From Planctomycetales bacterium (lineage in GTDB: Bacteria; Planctomycetota; Phycisphaerae; SM23-33), in contig JAUWNJ010000006.1 in the NCBI GenBank assembly GCA_030612725.1, positions 1 through 64,000 of the forward strand: a DNA stretch of 64,000 bases. The letters are read 5' to 3'. Under the pieces are notes generated by a model. That model was not told where the DNA came from. It searched no databases and saw nothing but the letters and a program-made list of their open reading frames with translations. Every line of letters starts with the position of its first letter. Position 1 is the stretch's first letter. Shown here piece by piece: positions 17,305 through 25,583 of this stretch. The translations under genes were made by a program, and so were the position numbers.

Positions 17305-17733
17305 TTACTTCGCAGTTACCGCATCTATGCCCGTCGAGAGCACGTGCTCCACCAGTCCGGCCCATTGTTGCGAGCTTACCGGACGGGTGAGGTAACTGGC
17401 TCCGCCCTTTCTGGCGGCAATTTCCATTTCGCCTCCACCCGTCTCGCCAATAACAACGGCGGGACAGCGGGGCCAACGGTGCCGCATCCAGGACAGGATT
17501 CTACCTGTCGTCTCAGGATCGTCGCTGTTCGCAAGGATTATCAACGCGACGCGCCCGGACGGACAATTCAGCATTACATCCTCCGCCCGACGATAGGTTA
17601 TCAGAGCTCCATTATTCACTTGTGAAAGCTGCCTACCTACATGGGCCGCTTCGCCCAGGTCCTCACAGGCCATTACAATATAGAACCGCTCACCGGTTCC
17701 CAAGCCGACACTATTTTTCCCTAACCTCGACAC
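17305..17733 (-). CDS. Degenerate response-regulator receiver protein
   Basis: A stand-alone receiver fold of 142 aa. I place the start at the GTG at 17733, which has GAGGG six bases upstream and lies 19 bases after the predicted sigma-54 start site; an ATG at 17760 would lie upstream of that site. Beta-1 is RFYIVMACEDLGEA, but the usual aspartate pocket is reduced, the phospho-acceptor strand reads ALIILANSDDPE without the Asp in the standard place, and the switch lysine is replaced (YLTRPVSS). It probably does not take phosphate in the usual way and may act as a protein-binding domain. Its neighbours are a sigma-54 activator, a histidine kinase and a GGDEF regulator. Confidence 0.75.
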   Translation of the reverse strand: MSRLGKNSVGLGTGERFYIVMACEDLGEAAHVGRQLSQVNNGALITYRRAEDVMLNCPSGRVALIILANSDDPETTGRILSWMRHRWPRCPAVVIGETGGGEMEIAARKGGASYLTRPVSSQQWAGLVEHVLSTGIDAVTAK

Positions 17734-17763
17734 TTCAATCCCTCGCCTCCGTAGTAACATATA

Positions 17764-17778
17764 ACAACTACCGTGCCA
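17764..17778 (-). promoter_or_regulatory. Sigma-54 promoter upstream of the degenerate receiver gene
   Basis: The minus strand reads TGGCACGGTAGTTGTT, which matches the -24/-12 consensus TGGCACG-N4-TTGC with only the C of the GC pair changed to T. The -24 and -12 elements have the required spacing. The implied start leaves a 19-base leader containing GGAGG and GAGGG before the GTG. Confidence 0.72.
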
Positions 17779-17790
17779 CCATTGATGTCG

Positions 17791-17808
17791 CCGGTAACGA
17801 TTTACCGG
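17791..17808. promoter_or_regulatory. Possible activator site, inverted repeat
   Basis: CCGGTAA and TTACCGG, perfect 7-base arms around CGAT, lie just upstream of the sigma-54 promoter. A related CCCGGTTACCG sequence is at 17868-17878. Either could be a binding site for the Fis-type activator; this is inference. Nothing else is supported between 17809 and 17991. Confidence 0.4.
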
Positions 17809-17991
17809 AACTTCTTTGCCGGAAGGTAATTACACCGATGGAAATTTTTTTGAGCCCGTCAATGACCTCCCGGTTACCGTTGTGGAGTGTAGCAAAACGC
17901 CGCAGTGGCCGATGCACGACGAGGCGCAATTGCAGCGTATTGCTGCGCCGACGATTATCGAGTGAATTTGATCAGATAACAAAAAGAACCC

Positions 17992-18016
17992 CACCGCAGT
18001 CCTACGGACTGCGGTG
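17992..18016 (-). terminator. Intrinsic terminator of the sigma-54 activator gene
   Basis: CACCGCAGTCC and GGACTGCGGTG form a perfect 11-bp stem around a three-base loop; on the minus strand it is followed by GGGTTCTTTTTG. It lies 17 bases after the stop. Confidence 0.88.
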
Positions 18017-18033
18017 AACTTTGTTGTGGTCTA

Positions 18034-19080
18034 TCAGAACAGGTCGTCCAGCCCGTGGTTGCGTATCTTTCTCAGAAGTGTGGAGCGGTGAATTTCCAGA
18101 AGTCTTGCAGCGGCAGAACGGTTCCATCCGGTCCGTTTCAGTGCGGTAATGATTGCCGAACGTTCGGCTTGGGCGAGGGTATAGATAAGCGGACTGTCGT
18201 TGATTTGGGTAATCCTTCCCGGTTTGGGTTCCAGGAGAGGTTGGCTCTGGGCATGTCGGACATCTTCAACCCACGTCGTTGTCATCGCCGGTGGAAGAGG
18301 GGGCAGATCGGCTGCATACAACCGTTCAACGTAGTTGCACAGTTCCCTGACGTTTCCAGGCCAGGGGTAATCCCGAATCTGTCGGCGGATACTTTCGCCC
18401 AACACGCGCATGGGCATTGAATACTGCTCAGAATAGAATTCGAGGTAATAGTCCAGGATCGGGTCGATGTCTTCGGTCCGGCAGCGCAGCGGTGGAACCT
18501 CGATGCGGACAATGTTGAGGCGATGATACAGGTCCGGGCGGAACCGACCGCTTTCCACAGCCTTTTGCATGCTTACATTTGTGGTCGCTATAAACCGCAC
18601 GTCAACCGGGACAGGCCTGGTCCCGCCGACGGGAATAATTTCCCGCTCCTGGAGCAGGCGAAGCAATTTCGCCTGAAGATGCAGGGGAATTTCGCTGACT
18701 TCATCAAGCAGCAGCGTTCCACCTTCTGCCGCTCGCACAACGCCGAGAGTCTCGGAAACAGCCCCCGTGAATGCGCCCCGAACATGCCCGAAAAACTGGC
18801 TCTCAAACAGGCTCTCGCTGATCCCGGCGCAGTTGACGGGAATAAAGGGATTGTCTTTTCGCGTGGATTGAACGTGAATGTGCCTGGCAAGCAGTTCCTT
18901 TCCGGTACCGCTTTCGCCTTCAATCAGAACGACGCAGTCATTTGTCGCTACAGCGCCGGCGATAGCCATGACGTTCCTGAACAAGGAACTCGGGCCTATT
19001 AAGACCCACCCAAAGCCATAGCCTTCACCGCGCGGCGAGCACACCGCACCGTGCCAAGATGTCTGGCCTCCTGTCCGCAT
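18034..19080 (-). CDS. Sigma-54-dependent Fis-family transcriptional activator
   Basis: An enhancer-binding protein of about 348 aa that uses ATP to open sigma-54 promoters. It has no receiver domain: a short N-terminal tail leads directly to the AAA+ core with GESGTGKE (Walker A), GAFTGA (sigma-54 contact loop), GGTLLLDEVSE (Walker B) and the arginine-finger region, ending in a Fis-type helix-turn-helix (NRSAAARLLEIHRSTLLRKI). With no regulatory domain it is probably controlled by a partner protein or by its level. The start is uncertain: I use the ATG at 19080, but a TTG at 19095 is open too. A strong terminator follows, and the next gene has a sigma-54 promoter. Confidence 0.9.
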   Translation of the reverse strand: MRTGGQTSWHGAVCSPRGEGYGFGWVLIGPSSLFRNVMAIAGAVATNDCVVLIEGESGTGKELLARHIHVQSTRKDNPFIPVNCAGISESLFESQFFGHVRGAFTGAVSETLGVVRAAEGGTLLLDEVSEIPLHLQAKLLRLLQEREIIPVGGTRPVPVDVRFIATTNVSMQKAVESGRFRPDLYHRLNIVRIEVPPLRCRTEDIDPILDYYLEFYSEQYSMPMRVLGESIRRQIRDYPWPGNVRELCNYVERLYAADLPPLPPAMTTTWVEDVRHAQSQPLLEPKPGRITQINDSPLIYTLAQAERSAIITALKRTGWNRSAAARLLEIHRSTLLRKIRNHGLDDLF

Positions 19081-19511
19081 CCTCTGAGCTTGCAAAAATC
19101 GAGCAAAATCCGCATCTAATTGATAGAGATATGCATCTAATGCTGCCTGGGGACTGCTGAGCCTCCGTTATGCTCTCCCAAATGGCAACTAACTATCTCC
19201 CTTATACACTAAAAGTCCGATTTTGACAAGGGGAAAAAAAAGAAAATCGCCCTAAATCGCCGAGTTTTCGTTAGGTAGCGACAGGTGCGGATGTTCGAAC
19301 TTTGATCCGGATGTAACGCAAGCGTCCTCCGATAGATGCCGATATTCACCAGAGTCAGCCCGAAGACCGGACGGGACGGTGTAAATTCAGGTTTTTCGAA
19401 CATCGGCGGGTATCAGGTCCGAAAGGGTCTTTTGTTGCGATGTTCCCGCACTGAACTACCGGTGTTCTGCCGGGTCTGGGCAAAGATTCCATAACAACAG
19501 GGATGTTTTGA
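19081..19511. other. 431-bp divergent intergenic region with paired repeats
   Basis: Between the activator and kinase genes, GCATCTAAT occurs twice (19112-19120, 19133-19141), 21 bp or two helix turns apart. GATGTTCGAA (19290-19299) and its complement TTCGAACATC (19395-19404) form a 10-bp inverted repeat. These could be regulator sites for the divergent genes. I see no gene and no clear sigma-54 promoter for the kinase. Confidence 0.45.
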
Positions 19512-21116
19512 ATGGGTTTGCGTAAACCGGAACCTCGATTAAGAATAGGACTTCAGGTCAAATCAATCCTTGTCCTGACGATAGTGGCCCTGACGGCGAC
19601 AACGATCGGCGGATGGTTTTTTTACGTCGTCTCGCGTAACGCCCTCCATCGGAAAGACCGCAGCCATGCCCAGGCATTTATCGGGAACCTGGTAGTTTCC
19701 GCCGCTCCGGAACTTATGGACCAGAACCGCGAAACCCTTCAGCGACTGGTAATGTCTCTGGCCGAACGCCCAAACGTCTATCACGTCAGCATCCTGGATC
19801 GTAATGGTAAAACCGTAGCCGTTTCCGAACGGGTTACAGATCGACTCGTACCGGTGAACCGACCCGTGAGCCTGTCGTACACAATACCCAGGGACGACGA
19901 TTTCCTGGAGGCAGGTCATCCGGTCGTACCTTCCGACGGTAAAGACAAGGGCTCGCTTCTCGGAGCGGTCCGCCTGGTGCTGGATACGCGAGAGACAGCC
20001 AGGATTCTCACCCGCGTCCGTCGCGAAATAATGGTCATAGCCGTCATTATCGTTCTGTGCGCTATCCCGCTGGGATATTTATTGACCCGCCGGGTGTTGG
20101 TAACGCCCGTTCGCCGACTCATGAAGGCGACCCGTCAACTTGCGGCTGGCGACTTCTCCGCACACGTCGAAACTTCCCGGAACGACGAAATAGGCGAACT
20201 GGCCAGATCGTTCGACATCATGGTCGAAAAAGTTCGCTATTCGCAAAGGAACCTTCGCAAAGCGAATGAATCGCTCGAGCAGAAAGTAACCGAACGAACC
20301 GACGAACTTGAGCGTTCAAACCGCAGGCTGACCGAAGAGATATCCGAAAAGGAGGATTTCCTCCGCGCCGTCAGCCACGACCTTAACGCGCCTCTACGAA
20401 ACATCGCAGGCATGGCTACCATGATCTCCGTGAAGTACCGCCAGCAGTTGCCCGAAGAGGTAATCGCACGCCTCCAGCGCATCGGGGCAAACGTCGATGC
20501 CGAAACAGAACTTATCAGCGAATTACTGGAACTGAGCCGGATAAAAACCCGTCCCGAAAGACGCTCAATGCTGGACTTCGCCGGGATGTTCCAATCGTTG
20601 GCCCAAGCCTTCGAGTACGAACTCAAGACCAGGGGCATCACGCTCGAAATCGACGAGAATATGCCTCGCCTGTTCGCCGAACAAAATCGGATGCGCCAAG
20701 TGTTCCAGAACCTCATCGACAACGCCATCAAATACATGCCGGACCGACCGGATGGGAAAATCCGAATCGGATACCGCCCGGTCGATGGAATGCACCGCTT
20801 CAGCGTAACCGACAACGGCCAGGGTATTTCGCAGGCGGACAGGGAGCGGATTTTCCAGGTTTTCCGGCGTGCTTCGACGACCGATTCGACCCGGATACCG
20901 GGGAAAGGCGTGGGGCTGTCCCTGGTCAAGAGCGTGGTGAGCAACTACGACGGACAGGTATGGGTCGAGTCTTCGCCCGAAACAGGCTCGGTGTTCTACG
21001 TCTCGCTCAGCGCGAAAAATACCGTCGAACCGGACTATACGCACGAATACACCACCGTCGATAATAGCGACTTCTCGAACCAACGCGCCGAAATGGCGAC
21101 TAATTACACGGACTGA
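19512..21116 (+). CDS. Membrane sensor histidine kinase with HAMP domain
   Basis: A 534-aa inner-membrane kinase. Transmembrane helix 1 (about 19-38) and helix 2 (about 177-196) bound a periplasmic sensor of about 130 residues. A HAMP domain (TPVRRLMKATRQLAAGDFSA) and a coiled linker lead to the phospho-acceptor helix AVSHDLNAPLRN near residue 290, then the ATPase domain with NLIDNAIKYM (N box), VTDNGQGIS (G1) and GKGVGLSLV (G2). The H-box sequence places it with phytochrome-like HisKA kinases. It is 20 bases before a receiver-GGDEF gene, its most likely partner. Confidence 0.93.
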   Translation: MGLRKPEPRLRIGLQVKSILVLTIVALTATTIGGWFFYVVSRNALHRKDRSHAQAFIGNLVVSAAPELMDQNRETLQRLVMSLAERPNVYHVSILDRNGKTVAVSERVTDRLVPVNRPVSLSYTIPRDDDFLEAGHPVVPSDGKDKGSLLGAVRLVLDTRETARILTRVRREIMVIAVIIVLCAIPLGYLLTRRVLVTPVRRLMKATRQLAAGDFSAHVETSRNDEIGELARSFDIMVEKVRYSQRNLRKANESLEQKVTERTDELERSNRRLTEEISEKEDFLRAVSHDLNAPLRNIAGMATMISVKYRQQLPEEVIARLQRIGANVDAETELISELLELSRIKTRPERRSMLDFAGMFQSLAQAFEYELKTRGITLEIDENMPRLFAEQNRMRQVFQNLIDNAIKYMPDRPDGKIRIGYRPVDGMHRFSVTDNGQGISQADRERIFQVFRRASTTDSTRIPGKGVGLSLVKSVVSNYDGQVWVESSPETGSVFYVSLSAKNTVEPDYTHEYTTVDNSDFSNQRAEMATNYTD

Positions 21117-21136
21117 AACAAAACGGCTATCTCCTT

Positions 21137-22207
21137 ATGGATTATAGAGAAATGACAAACGAATCGGCCCGTGCATCTTCGGCAGGGCCACGGGTGCTGA
21201 TCGTCGAGGACGATCCCGACCAGCGCGAACTTATCTGCGAAGCCCTGCGGATACACTTCGCAGACCGGCGGGACGCGGAATTTGTCGGCGTCGGTACCGG
21301 GGCTGATTGCCTGGAACAGCGATTGTGTGATTTCGACGTCATTCTGCTCGATTACAACCTTCCCGACACCTCCGGCATCGACCTGCTGGAGCAAATCACA
21401 GGCCTGTGCGATGTTCCGGTCGTCTTCGTAACGGGAAACAGCGACATTTCCGCCGCCGCCCAGGCCATTCGCAAAGGCGCTCAGGACTACATAGTCAAAC
21501 TCGGCGATTACCTCTTCGGACTTCCGATTGTGGTCGAGAAAAATATCCGCCTGCACGCGCTCAAGCAGGAAAACGCAAGCCTCCAGGCGAAACTGACAGC
21601 CACGCTGGAAAAAATGAGACTCAAAAATATAGCCTTGGAACAGTCCATGCAAAAACTGCAAACCATGGCGGCCACTGATCACCTTACCGGACTATCCAAC
21701 CGAAGAGTCTTCGCCGAAATACTGGACCACTGCTACAATGAAGCCGCTCGCTACAAATTCGACCTCGCCTGCCTGATGGGCGACCTTGACTACTACAAAG
21801 CCATAAACGACACGCTGGGACATCAGGTGGGCGATAAAATCCTCGTCGCTACTGCCGATGTCATCCGCTCGAACCTCCGCACCAGCGACCACGCCGCACG
21901 ATACGGAGGAGATGAGTTCGTCATACTGCTTCCACACACATCCATAGAAAAGGCGATAAAAGTCAGCAAACGCATCTGCCGGCAAATGGTGCCCGCCACA
22001 AGCCAACACACGCGAACCAGTACGGGGATAACGCTGTCAATTGGGGTTTCCTCCATGAAAATGGATCAACCGGCATCAGCCGACGCAATGGTAACAATGG
22101 CCGACCGCGCCCTGTATGTAGCCAAGGACCGCGGTAAAAATCGTATCGTCGTGTTCAGCGAAATAGGCTCAACCCCTCAATCGCTAATCACACGATCAGC
22201 CGGTTGA
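21137..22207 (+). CDS. Response regulator with GGDEF diguanylate cyclase domain
   Basis: A 356-aa regulator that should make cyclic di-GMP when phosphorylated. The receiver keeps the acidic pocket (IVEDDPDQ), the acceptor Asp near 72 (ILLDYNLPD), Thr in FVTGNS and Lys in YIVKLG. A coiled helix (about 135-175) leads to the cyclase DHLTGLSNRR and an intact GGDEF at about 257-261. RTSD five residues earlier is a good RxxD inhibitory site, so product feedback is likely. It follows the kinase by 20 bases. A PilZ protein at 27.4 kb could be one receptor of the signal. Confidence 0.93.
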   Translation: MDYREMTNESARASSAGPRVLIVEDDPDQRELICEALRIHFADRRDAEFVGVGTGADCLEQRLCDFDVILLDYNLPDTSGIDLLEQITGLCDVPVVFVTGNSDISAAAQAIRKGAQDYIVKLGDYLFGLPIVVEKNIRLHALKQENASLQAKLTATLEKMRLKNIALEQSMQKLQTMAATDHLTGLSNRRVFAEILDHCYNEAARYKFDLACLMGDLDYYKAINDTLGHQVGDKILVATADVIRSNLRTSDHAARYGGDEFVILLPHTSIEKAIKVSKRICRQMVPATSQHTRTSTGITLSIGVSSMKMDQPASADAMVTMADRALYVAKDRGKNRIVVFSEIGSTPQSLITRSAG

Positions 22208-22262
22208 TTGGTTGATTGGTTGACCGGTGAATTGGTTGACTGGTTGATTGGTTCATCTGCTT
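22208..22262 (+). repeat. TTGATTGG-type short tandem repeats
   Basis: About seven imperfect copies of an eight-base unit (TTGATTGG, TTGACTGG) follow the GGDEF gene. The same unit recurs at 23023-23062, and as its complement at 8558-8592. Confidence 0.8.
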
Positions 22263-22319
22263 TCACGTAGTGACACTTCGTGTTCCCTACGCCCTATGCC
22301 CTACGCCCTATCTTCTAGT

Positions 22320-22343
22320 CCCTAAACCCTGGTCCCAAGTCCC
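22320..22343 (-). repeat. G-quadruplex heptamer array, copy 2
   Basis: On the minus strand, four GGG tracts with four-base loops (ACTT, ACCA, TTTA) lie directly downstream of the small gene that ends at 22350. Related GGGACTAGG sequence overlaps that gene's last two codons and stop. Confidence 0.8.
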
Positions 22344-22349
22344 TGGTTC

Positions 22350-22601
22350 CTAGTCCCTATCCGTCAGTTTCTCCGCTGATCGACGAGCAGCCTCCGATTC
22401 GAGCAAATATGACACCGCCGCTTTCGTTACGGGCACATCGTCCCGCTTTGCCCGTGCGGTAACGTCGTCAGTGGCTACTGTGAATTGACTGTAGATTTGA
22501 CCGGCGCGCACGAAAATGTCAGGGCTGTCGGGACGGTGCCCGACGTAATATCCGCCCAGAAAGACCGCCAGCAACAGGATGAGTTTTATTAGCCTCCGCA
22601 T
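22350..22601 (-). CDS. Small membrane-anchored protein, 83 aa
   Basis: A signal or anchor helix (IKLILLLAVFLGGYYVG) is followed by a polar domain of about 60 residues with a possible amphipathic helix (AAVSYLLESEAARRSAEKL). GGGAGG lies 12 bases before the ATG at 22601. I do not recognise the family. Its final Arg-Asp-stop is encoded by the start of the neighbouring G-rich repeat (ATAGGGACTAG), so the original end may have been replaced. Confidence 0.55.
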   Translation of the reverse strand: MRRLIKLILLLAVFLGGYYVGHRPDSPDIFVRAGQIYSQFTVATDDVTARAKRDDVPVTKAAVSYLLESEAARRSAEKLTDRD

Positions 22602-22805
22602 CGCCCAATGCCTCCCAAAATAACCGCACTGCCGTAGGCATTCCTACGGAACAATAGAAACCCGTTCGACACAACTGCTTCTTCACCGAGACAACTGTAC
22701 TGTACGATACGAACCTGCCCTCGTGCAAATTTTTTTATGGAGAAATGTCCGAAAATCCCGCAGGGCTTCGAAAAAATAGACCGACATTTCCAAACCCGCC
22801 GAAAA

Positions 22806-22916
22806 CGGAACGAAACGGAACGATTCGGAACAATTCGGAACGATTCGGAACAATTGGGAACGAATGGGAACGAATGGGAACGAATGGGAACAATTGGGAA
22901 CAATTGGGAAAGTTTC
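22806..22916 (+). repeat. Decamer tandem array (GGAACGATTC type)
   Basis: Eleven consecutive 10-base units, each containing GGAA, change along the array from CGGAACGATT to GGGAACGAAT and GGGAACAATT. Frames through it on both strands are open only because of the repeat and have repetitive translations. Confidence 0.9.
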
Positions 22917-23139
22917 CAAAATTCACAAATCCTTGGCGGGCAAGCAGTTGCGGTTTTTGAGGTCATTTTTACGCCCATTTTAAAAAATCCGCCATTGCCT
23001 ATCTTGCCTAAACGGCCCAAGTTGATGGTTGATTGGTTGACTGGTTGACTGGTTGACTGGTTCATCTGTTTTTCTGTTCCCTAATCCCTACGCCCTATGA
23101 CCTACGACCTATCTTCTAGTCCTCTACATTAACTTTTCC

Positions 23140-23276
23140 GTTCGCGTTTGCGCGCGCAAACGCGAACACAAAACGGATAGCGACGCCATAAGTCCTTGGC
23201 GGCCTTGGGAAAAGTTTTTTTGGAATTTTTCGTGACCCCGATTTTTACGTTCGCGTTTGCGCGCGCAGATGCGAAC
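23140..23276. repeat. Two 28-bp palindromes built on CGCGTTTGCGCGC
   Basis: The copy at 23140-23167 is a perfect 28-base palindrome starting GTTCGCGTTTGCGC. The second, at 23249-23276, shares the first 21 bases and differs by two in the right arm. Short T-rich runs lie between them. Confidence 0.9.
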
Positions 23277-23319
23277 GCAGCGCGATCAAGTTGGCCTGCC
23301 CCTAAGGTCGGAGCGACAC

Positions 23320-23815
23320 GTAGTGTCCTGCCGTAGGCATCCCTATGGGGCTACGGGAAGCGGAGACTCGCCGCGGCGAGGGCTTGGGATGGTAGCCGGG
23401 GGTGAAGCCCCCGGTGGACGACAAACCAAAAAACTCAGTCCCAAAGGGACGGCGGTGTCTATTCTGTCAGGCGGGAAAAGATATCCGACGTCCCTTTGGG
23501 ACTGATTTTCCAGTCGAACTTTTCCGGGGGCTATGCGAAGCATCCCTTTGGGAAACCGCCCCCGGCTACTGTCCCCCGGCCCTCCGGGCCGTTACGCACC
23601 CAAGGGGTTTCCGCTATCGCTCCAACTTCACTCATCTGCCGGCTTTAAGAAACAACTTCTACATAACACGAGGAACTGCACTTGCCCCGACCACCGGCCG
23701 AATGCCAAGAGATAATACGTCTGTCCCCGTAACCCCGTAACCCCCGACAGCCGACTACCGGAGTAAGGGGACGTAGGCTGGGACAAAGCGGAGCGAAGTC
23801 CCACCTTTGGCCTGA
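23320..23815. repeat. Cluster of GC-rich palindromic repeats in gene-free DNA
   Basis: The stretch holds CCGTAGG..CCTA-type, AGCCGGGGG..CCCCCGG-type and CCCAAAGGGAC..GTCCCTTTGGG-type palindromes, and at 23772-23809 a copy of the GGCTGGGAC..GTCCCACC repeat. I see no gene between 22602 and 23821. Confidence 0.75.
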
Positions 23816-23821
23816 CCAATT

Positions 23822-24190
23822 TCATTTTTTTGCGTTTATTATCAACGTCAACCCGTTTACTAATAACGCCCCTATGATACCCCCAAGAAAGCTGAGGATG
23901 AGCCAAAACCAATGGTCTTTGTATTCTGCGAACCAAAGGCCGCTCCGCCCCCACCATGAGCCGTTGTATATTTTCCCTAATCGTATCCCCTCACGAGTTA
24001 GACTAACTCTCAATTCTGCAAGTGCAGGTTCAAAAGCGGTCTTGATTAGGCCTAAGCTCTTAAGATGACGGTCTGCTACTTCGTCCATTGGCTTCCTACA
24101 CGGGAAAGAAAGTTTCCCATGAGCCCATTCCCGATAGTAATAAACCAGTAATGTTCTCTTGTTTTTGTCCTTTTTTTCTGACAGCCACAT
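23822..24190 (-). CDS. Small C-terminally anchored membrane protein, 122 aa
   Basis: The ATG at 24190 has GGGAGA about six bases upstream. The first 90 residues are charged and aromatic-rich (LLVYYYREWAHGKLSF, GSWWGRSGLWFAEYKDHWFW), then one transmembrane helix (about 92-116, LILSFLGGIIGALLVNGLTL) ends the protein. I do not recognise the family. The gene is on the same strand as the HAF protein, 24 bases after its stop codon region, but the ribosome site suggests independent translation. Confidence 0.6.
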   Translation of the reverse strand: MWLSEKKDKNKRTLLVYYYREWAHGKLSFPCRKPMDEVADRHLKSLGLIKTAFEPALAELRVSLTREGIRLGKIYNGSWWGRSGLWFAEYKDHWFWLILSFLGGIIGALLVNGLTLIINAKK

Positions 24191-24214
24191 ATACTTCTCC
24201 CGGGATTTAACCTG

Positions 24215-25297
24215 TTAGCGTTTCCTTCTCAAAAACGCTAGCCCGCCCAGGGCCAGCAACGACAGCGTCGCCGGTTCAGGAACAGGCGTCAGCAAGAAGG
24301 CTTCGGTCTGGCCCGCAAAGCTGCCGTAGCCGACAATCTGGCCGTTGTCGTTGATGGCTTGGGCAGAGTTCAGGGACCAGCCGGAAGCCGGGTCGATCAG
24401 GCTGTTAAGGCCGGTCATCGAGCCGTTGCTGTAGAGGAAGGCGTATGTCCCGGACCCGGGTGTCCAAGAATATCCGACGATCTGCTCGGCATCGTTGATG
24501 TCGGCGGCGTAACTTGACGAACTGCCCGGCAGGGTTCCGAGGTCGGTCATGATGCCGCCACTGTAGAGGAAGGCGTGAAATATGGCGTCAATGGTTGAAA
24601 TGTGAGCATAGCCGACGATCTGCCCCGTGTTGTTGATGGCGGAGGCTTCGCTCTCGTCCCCTCCCGGAAGGGTTCCTATGTCGGTCATAACGCCGTCGCT
24701 GTAGAGGAAGGCGCGCTGTGCGCTGCCGGTCGTGTAAGACTTCCCGACGACCTGCCCGGAGTCGTTGATGCCGTAGGCGTAGCTCTCGTATCCCCCCGGC
24801 AGGGTTCCGAGATCGACCATAACGCCACCGCTGTAGAGGAAGGCGTGACTAATTGTGTCACTGGTTGTGCCAGACACCCCGACGACCTGCCCGGAGTCGT
24901 TGATGCCGTAGGCGTTGCTGGAGCCCAACCCCCCCAGGGTTCCCAGGTCGGTCATAACGCCGTCGCTGTAGAGGAAGGCGTGACCTTCACCGTTGGCCGT
25001 GTAAGAATGGCCGACGACCTGCCCGGTGTTGCTAATGCCACGGGCGTTGCTGTACAACCCGCCCAGAGTGCCCAGATCGGTCATCGACCCGTTGCTGTAG
25101 AGGAAGGCGTGTGCATAGCCGCCGGTAGTGGTATAGGAATAGCCGACGACTTGCCCTGCGTCGTTGATGCCGTAGGCGTAACTACCATTGCCCCCCGGCA
25201 GGGTTCCCATGCCTGTGACAGTGTACTGCACCGCGCCGAGCGCCGCCAAAGCATGGACCGCCAATACCACCGCCGCAATTATCGTCCGTATTTGCAT
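24215..25297 (-). CDS. HAF-repeat PEP-CTERM extracellular protein
   Basis: A 360-aa exported protein made almost entirely of seven repeats of about 45 residues in which TDLGTLPGG, YGINDSGQVVG and HAFLYS recur (HAF family). The ATG at 25297 has AAGGG upstream and opens a signal peptide. The tail is VPEPATLSLLALGGLAFLRR, a textbook PEP-CTERM sorting signal, so exosortase-dependent processing is expected. The repeats probably fold as a beta-propeller or solenoid. No exosortase gene lies in the window. Repeat codons are alike, suggesting recent unit exchange. Confidence 0.9.
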   Translation of the reverse strand: MQIRTIIAAVVLAVHALAALGAVQYTVTGMGTLPGGNGSYAYGINDAGQVVGYSYTTTGGYAHAFLYSNGSMTDLGTLGGLYSNARGISNTGQVVGHSYTANGEGHAFLYSDGVMTDLGTLGGLGSSNAYGINDSGQVVGVSGTTSDTISHAFLYSGGVMVDLGTLPGGYESYAYGINDSGQVVGKSYTTGSAQRAFLYSDGVMTDIGTLPGGDESEASAINNTGQIVGYAHISTIDAIFHAFLYSGGIMTDLGTLPGSSSSYAADINDAEQIVGYSWTPGSGTYAFLYSNGSMTGLNSLIDPASGWSLNSAQAINDNGQIVGYGSFAGQTEAFLLTPVPEPATLSLLALGGLAFLRRKR

Positions 25298-25451
25298 GTT
25301 TCTGCCCTTTCCTGTTTCACGCCGTACACCCCGAATCAATCTACAAGGCTGATGAAACAGGTGAGCGGCCCATTCTCTCAGCGCACAACAACACCGCCGA
25401 ACGATTTAGCGAACTTTTCCCCAAAGGATAAAAACCCAACTTCTAGTGTGG

Positions 25452-25479
25452 ATTGTACATTATTCCGCCGATTTGTCAA
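25452..25479 (-). promoter_or_regulatory. Sigma-70 promoter of the HAF protein gene
   Basis: The minus strand has TTGACA (25474-25479) and TACAAT (25452-25457) 16 bases apart, about 150 bases upstream of the start, leaving a long untranslated leader. Confidence 0.65.
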
Positions 25480-25540
25480 TAAAAAACGCTGGAGCGACCA
25501 CGGCAACCGGTTATTTGCACTTTGTTAAAACTAGACAGAG

Positions 25541-25583
25541 CCGTTACGCTCACAAGGCTTTTTCGATTGTCAGCATTCGTCGT
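25541..25583. repeat. Direct repeat A bracketing rhuM
   Basis: These 43 bases match 26674-26716 with three mismatches. They contain the stop codon region of the RhuM gene. In the other copy the same bases encode the last ten residues of Ogt. Confidence 0.88.

Noticed and set aside
16547-17390. Two similar frames (93 and 132 codons) across the tandem elements
   Set aside because: They share a reading frame only within the repeated DNA, have no ribosome site and different upstream codons; noncoding structure explains the conservation better.
19260-19345. Possible cyclic di-GMP riboswitch upstream of the kinase gene
   Set aside because: Only short G-rich words match; the conserved core and tetraloop receptor of the known classes are not present.
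22806-22916. CRISPR-like array
   Set aside because: The period is 10 bases with no spacers and no cas genes.
22737-23048. 103-codon frame through the decamer array, and a 158-codon frame on the other strand
   Set aside because: Both are open because of the repeat; translations are low complexity and neither has a supported start.
24602-25528. 308-codon plus-strand frame with regular repeats
   Set aside because: It mirrors the HAF repeats on the other strand; the periodicity comes from those repeats.
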